Shown here one piece after another: positions 1 through 6,326 of a stretch of 6,797 bases of DNA. A model generated the notes under the pieces. It saw only the letters and a program-made list of their open reading frames with translations, did no database searches and was not told the DNA's origin. Both the position numbers and the translations under genes were made by a program. Position 1 is the stretch's first letter. Each line of letters starts with the position of its first letter. Source of the stretch: Burkholderiales bacterium (GTDB taxonomy: Bacteria; Pseudomonadota; Gammaproteobacteria; Burkholderiales; Usitatibacteraceae); contig JADGRS010000172.1 in the NCBI GenBank assembly GCA_017880705.1, forward strand, positions 1-6,797, read 5' to 3'.

Positions 1-1739
1 TGGTCGCCGAGCACTTCGCGCAGCGCCTTGTGCATCAGGTGCGTCGCCGAATGGTGGCGCATGGTGCGCGCGCGCTTGTCGAGGTCCACCTGCGCCGCGA
101 CCGTATCGCCCACCGCGAGCTCGCCGGTCTTCACCGCGCCGTGGTGGCCGAAGACGTCGGGCTGGATCTTCTGGGTGTCGCGCACCTCGAAGAGCGTGAG
201 GCACGTCCCGCCCTTGGTGAGCTCGCCACGGTCGCCGACCTGCCCGCCGGACTCCGCGTAGAACGGCGTGCGATCGAGGACGACGATGCCCTCCTCGCCC
301 ACGGAGAGGCTCTTCACCGGGCTGCCGCCGCGGTAGAGCGCCACGACGCGCCCCTCCTCGCCCAGCGTGTCGTAGCCGCGGAACGTGGTCTTGGCACCGC
401 TGTATTCGAGCTGCGCGCCCGCCTTGAACTTGCTCGCCGAGCGCGAGCGCTCCTGCTGCGCGGCCATCGCGGCGTCGAAGCCCGCCATGTCGATCGCGAA
501 GCCGCGCTCGCGGCCGATGTCCGCCACCATGTCCACCGGAAAACCGAACGTGTCGTAGAGCTTGAACGCGACCTCGCCGTCGAGGCGCTTCGCGTTCTTC
601 GCGAGGGCGCCCTCGAGGATCGCCATGCCGGTCTCGAGCGTCTCGGCGAAGCGCTCCTCCTCCTGCTTGAGTGTCGAAGTGACGCGCTCCTGCGCTTTCA
701 CCAGCTCCGGGTAGGCATCGCCCATCTCCTTCGCGAGGTCGTCCACGAGCGTGTAGAAGAAGGGCTTCTTCTGCCCGAGCTTGTAGCCGTGGCGCATGGC
801 GCGCCGCGCGATGCGCCGCAGCACGTAGCCGCGCCCCTCGTTGCCCGGAATCACTCCGTCGCAGATGAGGAAGGCGCACGCGCGAATGTGGTCCGCGATG
901 ACCCGCAGCGACGGCGAATCGAGCTCCTTGGTGCGCGTGGCGCGGGCCGCCGCCTTGATGAGCGACTGGAAGAGATCGATCTCGTAGTTGGAATGCACGC
1001 CCTGCAGCACCGCAGTCAGGCGCTCGAGGCCCATGCCCGTGTCCACCGACGGCTTGGGCAGCGGGTGCATCGTGCCCGCCTCGTCGCGGTTGAACTGCAT
1101 GAAGACGAGGTTCCAGATCTCGATGTAGCGATCGCCCTCCGCATCGGGCGAGCCCGGGGGGCCTCCTTCGACCTCGGGGCCATGGTCGTAGAAGATTTCC
1201 GAGCACGGGCCGCACGGGCCGGTGTCGGCCATCTGCCAGAAGTTATCGCTCTCGAACTTGCGCCCGCCCGGCTTGTCGCCGATGCGAATGCAGCGCTCGG
1301 GGGGAACGCCGATCTCCTTGGTCCAGATGTCGTAGGCCTCGTCGTCGGTCAGGTAGACGGTGGTCCAGAGCTTTTCCTTGGGCAGCCCGTACTCGACCGT
1401 GAGCAATTCCCACGCGTACTTGATGCCATCGCGCTTGAAGTAGTCGCCGAAGCTGAAGTTGCCCAGCATCTCGAAGAACGTGTGGTGGCGCGCCGTATAG
1501 CCCACGTTCTCGAGATCGTTGTGCTTGCCGCCGGCACGCACGCAGCGCTGCGCCGTCACCGCGCGGTTGTAGGGACGCTTCTCGAGCCCGAGGAACACGT
1601 CCTTGAACTGCACCATGCCCGCATTGGTGAAGAGTAGCGTCGCATCGTTCGCCGGGACGAGCGAGCTCGAGGGCACGTGCGTGTGCCCCTTCGAAACGAA
1701 GTAGTCGATGAACTTCCTGCGGATATCCCTGGTTTGCAT
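1..1739 (-). CDS. alaS: Alanyl-tRNA synthetase, N-terminal two thirds (cut by window edge)
   Basis: This enzyme charges tRNA-Ala with alanine in the cytoplasm and edits mischarged Ser/Gly-tRNA-Ala. About 579 codons are visible; the family usually has about 870, so the rest of the editing domain and the C-Ala domain lie beyond position 1. The ATG at 1739 is the first start after an in-frame TAG at 1745-1743, and the protein opens with the family-typical segment [20 protein letters not shown]. The class II core shows [10 protein letters not shown] (residues 38-47), the motif 2 region around [18 protein letters not shown] (69-86) and motif 3 [10 protein letters not shown] (232-241). The start of the editing domain carries the zinc-type HxxxH at H563 and H567. 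The gene starts 25 bp after the PEP mutase-like gene. The ribosome binding site is weak. This is the expected downstream neighbour of recA-recX, as in E. coli. Identification is certain; only the end is missing. Confidence 0.98.
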   Translation of the reverse strand, partial: MQTRDIRRKFIDYFVSKGHTHVPSSSLVPANDATLLFTNAGMVQFKDVFLGLEKRPYNRAVTAQRCVRAGGKHNDLENVGYTARHHTFFEMLGNFSFGDYFKRDGIKYAWELLTVEYGLPKEKLWTTVYLTDDEAYDIWTKEIGVPPERCIRIGDKPGGRKFESDNFWQMADTGPCGPCSEIFYDHGPEVEGGPPGSPDAEGDRYIEIWNLVFMQFNRDEAGTMHPLPKPSVDTGMGLERLTAVLQGVHSNYEIDLFQSLIKAAARATRTKELDSPSLRVIADHIRACAFLICDGVIPGNEGRGYVLRRIARRAMRHGYKLGQKKPFFYTLVDDLAKEMGDAYPELVKAQERVTSTLKQEEERFAETLETGMAILEGALAKNAKRLDGEVAFKLYDTFGFPVDMVADIGRERGFAIDMAGFDAAMAAQQERSRSASKFKAGAQLEYSGAKTTFRGYDTLGEEGRVVALYRGGSPVKSLSVGEEGIVVLDRTPFYAESGGQVGDRGELTKGGTCLTLFEVRDTQKIQPDVFGHHGAVKTGELAVGDTVAAQVDLDKRARTMRHHSATHLMHKALREVLGD

Positions 1740-1764
1740 CGCCTAAGGATACCAAACGCCGAGT

Positions 1765-2589
1765 TCAATCCCGCATGAAGCGGCTCACCTCGGCCGTGGG
1801 AAGCGCGTGGTCGAGATAGCCGAAAGTCCCCTTCTCGCGGACCTCGCGGCCCGCCTCGACGAGTCCCGTCATCGCCGCGCGCCAGAGCGATGAGGCGAGG
1901 CTTACGCGACGCACGCCCGCCGCCTCGAGCTCGGCGACGCTCCAGGACTTTCCGCGAATGGCCACCATGAAATTCACGGGCTTCGTGACCGCGGCGCAAA
2001 CGGCGCTCACCGCGGCGAGATCGGGAAGCGCCGGCGCGAACAGGACGTCGGCGCCTGCCTTCTCGAACGCCTGCAACCGGCGGATCGTATCGTCGAGGTC
2101 CGTCTTGCCGTGGAGGAAGTTCTCCGCGCGCGCCGTAAGGAGGAATGGGAAGGCGAGCGCGTGGGCGGCTTCTGCCGCCGCGGCGATGCGCTCCGTCGCG
2201 TGGGCGAGAGAGTAGATCGGCTGGCGCTTGTCGCCGCTCGCATCTTCGATCGAGCCGCCCACCAGGCCCACCTGCGCGGCCTGGCGAATCGTCTCGGCCA
2301 CGTCTTCGGGCGAATCGCCGAATCCCTTTTCCAGATCGGCCGAGACCGGGACATCGGTCGATTCCACGATGGCGCGAGCATCGACGAGCGCCTCATTGCG
2401 CGTCACGTTGCCGTCACGGCGTCCGAGGGTTCCAGCCGACGCGCCGCTCGATGTGGCGAGCGCGACAAAGCCGAGACCCGCGAGGATGCGCGCCGATCCC
2501 GCATCCCATGGATTCGCGATGACGAACGCGCGCGGTCCCTCGTGAAGCGCCTTGAAGCGCGCGGCCTTTCCGGCTTGCGCGATCGTCAT
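1765..2589 (-). CDS. PEP mutase/isocitrate lyase superfamily protein
   Basis: This 274-residue cytosolic protein belongs to the PEP mutase/isocitrate lyase superfamily (the COG2513-type, PrpB-like group), TIM-barrel enzymes that act on C-C or P-C bonds of 2-oxo or 2-hydroxy acids with Mg2+. Visible landmarks are IANPWDAGSARIL (24-36), the metal-binding-type ADLEKGFGD (84-92), GGSIEDASGD (111-120), LLTARAENF (150-158) and FAPALPD (184-190). The KKCGH catalytic loop of isocitrate and methylisocitrate lyases is absent; SGDKRQPIYS follows SIED where it would be expected. I therefore do not call it prpB or aceA, and the substrate is unknown. The ATG at 2589 is chosen because the homologous fold begins there and because it overlaps the stop of the upstream 40-codon gene (ATGA). 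No strong ribosome binding site precedes it, so translation is probably coupled. It lies 25 bp upstream of alaS. Confidence 0.9.
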   Translation of the reverse strand: MTIAQAGKAARFKALHEGPRAFVIANPWDAGSARILAGLGFVALATSSGASAGTLGRRDGNVTRNEALVDARAIVESTDVPVSADLEKGFGDSPEDVAETIRQAAQVGLVGGSIEDASGDKRQPIYSLAHATERIAAAAEAAHALAFPFLLTARAENFLHGKTDLDDTIRRLQAFEKAGADVLFAPALPDLAAVSAVCAAVTKPVNFMVAIRGKSWSVAELEAAGVRRVSLASSLWRAAMTGLVEAGREVREKGTFGYLDHALPTAEVSRFMRD

Positions 2590-2708
2590 GGAGCCGCCAG
2601 GACCGTGTGCACGGGAGCGGGCCCCTGAGATTGCACGGGCCAGCAGTTGATGACGAACGCCGCCGCGATGGCGGCGAGGGAGAGGATCTTCTGTTGCTTC
2701 CAGCTCAT
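2586..2708 (-). CDS. Small 40-residue protein with one hydrophobic segment
   Basis: I do not recognise this protein. It has 40 residues: a short basic start (MSWKQQK), a hydrophobic stretch ILSLAAIAAAFVI (8-20), one Cys (22), and a proline-rich tail ending TVLAAP. This suggests a single-pass inner-membrane peptide or an uncleaved signal anchor; there is no proper lipobox or AxA cleavage site. Evidence that it is real: 34 of 40 codons end in G or C, like the neighbouring genes; GAGAG lies 10 nt before the ATG; and its TGA overlaps the ATG of the PEP mutase-like gene as ATGA. It follows the DUF3224 stop after 23 bp. Translation through it may open the downstream start. It could instead serve mainly as a coupling cistron. 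No function is claimed. Confidence 0.6.
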   Translation of the reverse strand: MSWKQQKILSLAAIAAAFVINCWPVQSQGPAPVHTVLAAP

Positions 2709-2731
2709 GGCGGATTTTCTCTCGGGAAGAG

Positions 2732-3121
2732 TCAGGAAAGCGTGTATTCGAAATCGTACGAATGCTTGCCGTCGGCGATGACGATCGCCATCTTTCCGGC
2801 GATGCCCGCCAGCTCACCCCTGCCGGAGTCGGGAACGACGGTAATGGAGAGACTCTGCGCGCCGCGCGTCATCGTGCCGCCATGCTGGATCACGAAAGAT
2901 CCATTGCGGCCCTGCAATGCGCCGCTGACCCTCTCCATGGCGACGTATCCCGCGGAGCCTTTCACCGACGTCATCGCTGTGAGCATCTCGCCCTTGCCGG
3001 TCGCATCGAGATCACCGTGGTAGCGCTTGTCGAGCGACATGCGGCCGAGCGGAATGCCATCGCCGACATCGTCGTTCGATTGCGGAGTCAGCTTCACGTC
3101 GAACATTCCGGTGACTCTCAT
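2732..3121 (-). CDS. DUF3224 domain-containing protein
   Basis: This 129-residue protein matches the DUF3224 family over its whole length, a small soluble beta-rich fold of unknown function (I recall it as resembling the allene oxide cyclase barrel). Family-typical blocks are GMFDVKLTPQ (5-14), LDKRYHGDLDATGKGEML (30-47), VKGSAGYVAMERVSGAL (53-69), GSFVIQHGGTM (74-84), VVPDSGRGELAGIAGKM (95-111) and GKHSYDFEYTL (118-128). No signal peptide or membrane segment is visible, so it is probably cytosolic. The ATG at 3121 overlaps the recX stop (ATGA), and AAGGGA lies 8 nt upstream of it, so both a ribosome binding site and translational coupling support this start. Its place directly behind recX puts it within reach of SOS-controlled transcription. 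That is a positional inference, not evidence for a repair role. Confidence 0.9.
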   Translation of the reverse strand: MRVTGMFDVKLTPQSNDDVGDGIPLGRMSLDKRYHGDLDATGKGEMLTAMTSVKGSAGYVAMERVSGALQGRNGSFVIQHGGTMTRGAQSLSITVVPDSGRGELAGIAGKMAIVIADGKHSYDFEYTLS

Positions 3122-3579
3122 GTCCTCATTCCCTTCAGGAAGCGCAGGATGTCGTCGAGCGGGAAACCGCGTCCCTGGAGGAACCGCACCTGGCGGCCCC
3201 GCTCACGTTGATCGGCGGGGGCGGCCGAGAAGTGGCTGCGCCACACCCGCTCGAGGTTCGCGGCGCCGTCGGTACCCGCGCTCGCGAAGGCAATCGCGAT
3301 GGTCTCTTCACCGACGCCCTTGGCGCGCAACTGGTGAGCGACCTTGAGCGGGCCGAACCGGCGCGCCTTGGAGCGCACCGCGAGCTCCGCGAAGCGCGTG
3401 TCCGAGAGCCAGCCTTTGTTCGCCAACTCGTCGAGCAATGCCTCGACATCGTCGCCCTCCTCCGCGACCGCGGAAAGCTTTCGCTGGAGCTCCGCGCGCG
3501 AATGCTCGCGCCGCGCAAGAAACCGCATGGCCCGGGCCCGTAATGACGGCTCGGTCTTAGCCACGAATGCCCAGGCCAT
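3118..3579 (-). CDS. recX: RecA regulatory protein RecX
   Basis: RecX binds in the groove of RecA filaments and limits their extension and activity. This 153-residue protein has the usual length and three-helix repeat layout. Near the N-terminus are SLRARAMRFLARREHSRAEL (12-31) and the acidic segment with DVEALLDELANKGWLSDTRF (44-63). The middle carries ELAVRSKARRFGPLKVAHQL (65-84). The C-terminal repeat holds RQVRFLQGRGFPLDDILRFL (129-148). The ATG at 3579 has GAGGTGG six nt upstream (3592-3586). The gene starts 35 bp after the recA stop, the classic recA-recX arrangement, and its TGA overlaps the start of the DUF3224 gene. It is probably expressed with recA by readthrough; no separate promoter or SOS operator is seen. 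Confidence 0.95.
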   Translation of the reverse strand: MAWAFVAKTEPSLRARAMRFLARREHSRAELQRKLSAVAEEGDDVEALLDELANKGWLSDTRFAELAVRSKARRFGPLKVAHQLRAKGVGEETIAIAFASAGTDGAANLERVWRSHFSAAPADQRERGRQVRFLQGRGFPLDDILRFLKGMRT

Positions 3580-3614
3580 GGGTCACCACCTCAGCGAATT
3601 CGCCGCGCCGGCCT

Positions 3615-4697
<1,083 letters not shown>

Positions 4698-4756
4698 GTG
4701 AATTTATCCCATTAGAAATGTTTGTTGGTGACGTTTTCGAGGCTAGTCGATCTCAG

Positions 4757-4771
4757 GCTCATGGGATGAGC
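4757..4771 (-). other. Inverted repeat at the end of lexA
   Basis: A perfect 6-bp inverted repeat, GCTCAT and ATGAGC, is separated by three bases and overlaps the lexA stop codon at its right end. In the lexA mRNA it would form a short hairpin at the stop codon. No T-run follows, so it is not an ordinary intrinsic terminator. It could slow or protect the lexA end of a lexA-recA transcript, or be chance. Confidence 0.35.
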
Positions 4772-5370
4772 TACCGGGTGCGCCGCGCCAGCCCGGCCAT
4801 GACGCCGAAAATTTCCAGTCGCCCACGAGGGCGGATCACGGGGTAGGCCTTGTTGGCCGGCTTCAGCACGAACGCGCCCCGCTCGCGCTCGAGGTATTTC
4901 ACGGTGAACTCGTTGTCCACGATGGCGACCACGATGTCGCCGACATTCGCGTTGGGCTGCACCTCGACGACGAGGAGATCGCCCTCGTGGATGCCGGCGT
5001 CGACCATCGAATCGCCCTTCACGCGCACCAGCGCCGTCTTCGAGGGAATCTTCACCAGCCAGTCGTCGATCGTGATGAGGTCGTATCCGTCCGAGATGGC
5101 CCCGTTGGGCAGGCCCGCCTGCACCGTCGAATCCGCGAGCTTCCTCTCGAAGAAGCGCGCGCCGGGCTTCAGCTGCCGGTCGGGCGTCCAGTCGAGATAG
5201 CCCGCCTCCTCGAAGCGCTTCACGCATTCCGAGACCCAGGACTTGGCGGAGATGCCCCACAGCCCCGCCAGCACCGAATACGACGGGATCACCTTGTGCT
5301 CGGAGTAGTAGTCCTGGAGCTTTTCCAGGTACTGCGGATCGAGCTGGGGCTTCTGGGCATTCAACGCCAC
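4771..5370 (-). CDS. lexA: SOS repressor LexA, noncanonical betaproteobacterial type
   Basis: LexA represses SOS genes and inactivates itself by cleavage when bound to RecA filaments. The 199-residue protein has a complete S24 peptidase half: an Ala-Gly cleavage site in VQAGLP (Ala85-Gly86), the catalytic serine in GDSMVDAGIHEGD (Ser121) and the catalytic lysine in FTVKYLER (Lys158). The Ser-Lys spacing of 37 residues equals that of E. coli. The first 70 residues look like a winged helix (PQYLEKLQDYYSEHKVIPSY, then SVLAGLWGISAKSWVSECVK), but differ clearly from the usual LexA domain of proteobacteria. This and the upstream GAACGAACGTTC operator fit the LexA lineage described in Sideroxydans and relatives. 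The start is GTG at 5370, with GGAAG 7 nt upstream; no usable ATG exists before Met122. It heads a likely lexA-recA-recX operon and is autoregulated. Confidence 0.93.
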   Translation of the reverse strand: MALNAQKPQLDPQYLEKLQDYYSEHKVIPSYSVLAGLWGISAKSWVSECVKRFEEAGYLDWTPDRQLKPGARFFERKLADSTVQAGLPNGAISDGYDLITIDDWLVKIPSKTALVRVKGDSMVDAGIHEGDLLVVEVQPNANVGDIVVAIVDNEFTVKYLERERGAFVLKPANKAYPVIRPRGRLEIFGVMAGLARRTR

Positions 5371-5389
5371 GGCGATGCTTCCGATGACA

Positions 5390-5401
5390 GAACGATTGTT
5401 C
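5390..5401 (-). promoter_or_regulatory. LexA operator 1 (GAAC-N4-GTTC), at the predicted lexA transcription start
   Basis: GAACGATTGTTC is a perfect GAAC-N4-GTTC dyad. It begins two bases beyond the predicted lexA -10 hexamer and so covers the likely transcription start. It is preceded on the plus strand by ACA, as is operator 2. The centres of the two sites are 22 bp apart, about two helical turns, so two LexA dimers could bind on the same face. Confidence 0.8.
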
Positions 5402-5403
5402 GG

Positions 5404-5432
5404 AAGCTACAGAACGAACGTTCTGCTGTCAA
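5404..5432 (-). promoter_or_regulatory. lexA promoter (-35 TTGACA, -10 TAGCTT)
   Basis: On the minus strand a perfect -35 box TTGACA (5432-5427) is followed, after exactly 17 bp, by TAGCTT (5409-5404), which matches three of six -10 consensus bases. Transcription would begin near 5397, giving a leader of about 27 nt with the GGAAG ribosome binding site at 5382-5378. LexA operator 2 lies wholly inside the spacer and operator 1 lies at the start site, so repressor binding should exclude RNA polymerase. The weak -10 leaves the exact start uncertain. Confidence 0.65.
5412..5423 (-). promoter_or_regulatory. LexA operator 2 (GAACGAACGTTC), in the lexA promoter spacer
   Basis: GAACGAACGTTC equals the consensus I recall for the noncanonical LexA of Sideroxydans lithotrophicus. 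The outer arms extend symmetrically (CAGAAC and GTTCTG, 5410-5425). The site fills the 17-bp spacer between the -35 and -10 boxes of lexA, the expected place for autorepression. It is unlike the CTGT-N8-ACAG box of most beta- and gammaproteobacteria and resembles the Bacillus-type box. Confidence 0.85.
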
Positions 5433-5528
5433 TAGGGGGAGTTATATACTTTACAAACTCACCAGACAGGCCTTACGGGCCACCACTTATCTCTTCCGCG
5501 ACGTCAACTTGTGCCATGGCTGAGTCCC

Positions 5529-5774
5529 CTATTCGCGAGGCTTGGCGATATACGCTTGGATCACTTTATCCAGGACCACGAACTCGTCCTTTGCTGTCGC
5601 GAGTTGCTCATCTGAAGCGAATGATGCTACGAACATTTCCTCTACGATCTCTCGATGCGAACGGAATGCGGCCAACAGCGCCGTTGGATTCGGATGAGTC
5701 TCGATAAGCGCGTAAACGAGAGTCCGAACCGCGATCAGACTAGCCGTGACCTTGTCGAGGTCCGGGACTCCCAT
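5529..5774 (-). CDS. Hypothetical protein, 81 residues
   Basis: I do not recognise this protein. It has 81 residues, appears mostly helical and soluble, and shows no signal peptide, membrane segment, Cys or metal motif. The N-terminal half contains a hydrophobic helix-like stretch (VTASLIAVRTLVYALIE, residues 9-25), followed by an acidic and amphipathic part ending in VVLDKVIQAYIAKPRE. A perfect AGGAGG lies 8 nt before the ATG at 5774, so it is very probably translated. About 32 of 81 codons end in A or T, far more than in recA, lexA or alaS, which suggests more recent acquisition or weak codon selection. It sits between pncC and lexA, 63 bp after pncC, and is separated from lexA by the operator region. 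No operator or clear promoter of its own is seen. Its position beside lexA does not by itself show an SOS role. Confidence 0.75.
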   Translation of the reverse strand: MGVPDLDKVTASLIAVRTLVYALIETHPNPTALLAAFRSHREIVEEMFVASFASDEQLATAKDEFVVLDKVIQAYIAKPRE

Positions 5775-5820
5775 TGCGATTGCCTCCTAGTTTTCTTGCG
5801 CTTAGTCCGCCGGTACTTAA

Positions 5821-5838
5821 GGCGCTCTCAAGAGCCCC
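5821..5838 (-). terminator. Possible weak terminator hairpin after pncC
   Basis: On the minus strand GCTCT and AGAGC pair around a two-base turn, with two further G-C pairs beyond one mismatch. The hairpin begins at the last base of the pncC stop codon and is followed by CTTAAG rather than a real T-run. It could weakly end the GNAT-pncC transcript before the 81-residue gene. The tight turn and missing U-tract make this uncertain. Confidence 0.25.
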
Positions 5839-6326
5839 TACCCTAGCAGGTCGATGAGCCCCTGCAAGGCGACGGCGATGGATTGGAGCCGGACCGCGGC
5901 GCGGTCGCCCTTGAAGTGGAACCGGCGCGCCTGGATCGGCCCATCGCGAACGCCCCATGCGAAGTGCACGGTGCCGACGGGCTTACCGGGCACGCCGCCC
6001 GTCGGTCCCGCGATGCCCGTCACGGCAACGCTGATGTCGGCATGGCTGTGCTTCAGCGCGCCCGCGGCCATCTCGCGAGCGACCGCCTCGCTCACGGCGC
6101 CATGGGCCGCGAGCGTTTCCCCGGCGACACCCAGCATCTCGCGCTTCGCGACGTTGGTGTAGGTGACCATGCCGCGCTCGAACCACTCGGAGCTCCCGGA
6201 GATGCGCGTGCAGGCGGCCGCCACGCCGCCGCCGGTGCACGATTCAGCGGTTGCGAGATGCACGCCGTGGCGCTTGCACGCGCCCGCCAGCAAGTGCGCG
6301 AGGCGCGTCACGTCGTCTTCGGTCAT
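5838..6326 (-). CDS. pncC: Nicotinamide-nucleotide amidohydrolase PncC (CinA C-terminal domain only)
   Basis: PncC hydrolyses nicotinamide mononucleotide to nicotinate mononucleotide and ammonia, recycling the NMN released by NAD-dependent DNA ligase. The 162-residue protein is the stand-alone CinA C-terminal domain without the N-terminal molybdopterin-binding-like half. Signature segments are TAESCTGG (26-33, with Ser29), RGMVTYTNVAKREMLGV (51-67, with Tyr56 and Lys61 as likely active-site residues), GAVSEAVAREMA (76-87), AVTGIAGPTGG (101-111) and KPVGTVHFAW (115-124). The ATG at 6326 has GGAG 7 nt upstream and overlaps the stop of the GNAT gene (ATGA), so this start is preferred over longer in-frame extensions that would run through the GNAT gene. 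The order pncC then recA is the same as in E. coli, here interrupted by lexA and the 81-residue gene. Confidence 0.93.
   Translation of the reverse strand: MTEDDVTRLAHLLAGACKRHGVHLATAESCTGGGVAAACTRISGSSEWFERGMVTYTNVAKREMLGVAGETLAAHGAVSEAVAREMAAGALKHSHADISVAVTGIAGPTGGVPGKPVGTVHFAWGVRDGPIQARRFHFKGDRAAVRLQSIAVALQGLIDLLG

Noticed and set aside
30..1637. 535-codon open frame on the plus strand, antisense to alaS
   Set aside because: It mirrors alaS, whose full set of catalytic motifs is on the minus strand. The product is a compositionally biased His/Arg/Ala/Leu-rich string with no recognisable domain, typical of antisense frames in high-GC genes.
1765..2817. Longer 350-residue version of the PEP mutase-like protein
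   Set aside because: The extra 76 residues are unrelated to the family, read through the small gene and the DUF3224 end in another frame, and the ATG at 2589 fits both the homology start and the ATGA coupling.
4698..4770. SOS operator directly upstream of recA
   Set aside because: The GTT-rich stretch near 4719-4740 was compared with GAAC-N4-GTTC and CTGT-N8-ACAG and matches neither beyond a few bases.
5445..5450. Divergent plus-strand promoter with -10-like TATACT
   Set aside because: The hexamer is good, but no acceptable -35 lies 16-18 bp upstream and no plus-strand gene follows, so I do not call a promoter.
5469..5481. GGCC-N5-GGCC inverted repeat as a terminator for the 81-residue gene
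   Set aside because: The stem is only 4 bp with no following T-run, too weak to call.
5375..5707. 110-codon plus-strand frame through the lexA operator region and the 81-residue gene
   Set aside because: No recognisable domain and no good ribosome binding site. It runs antisense to a gene with a perfect AGGAGG and through clear regulatory sites.
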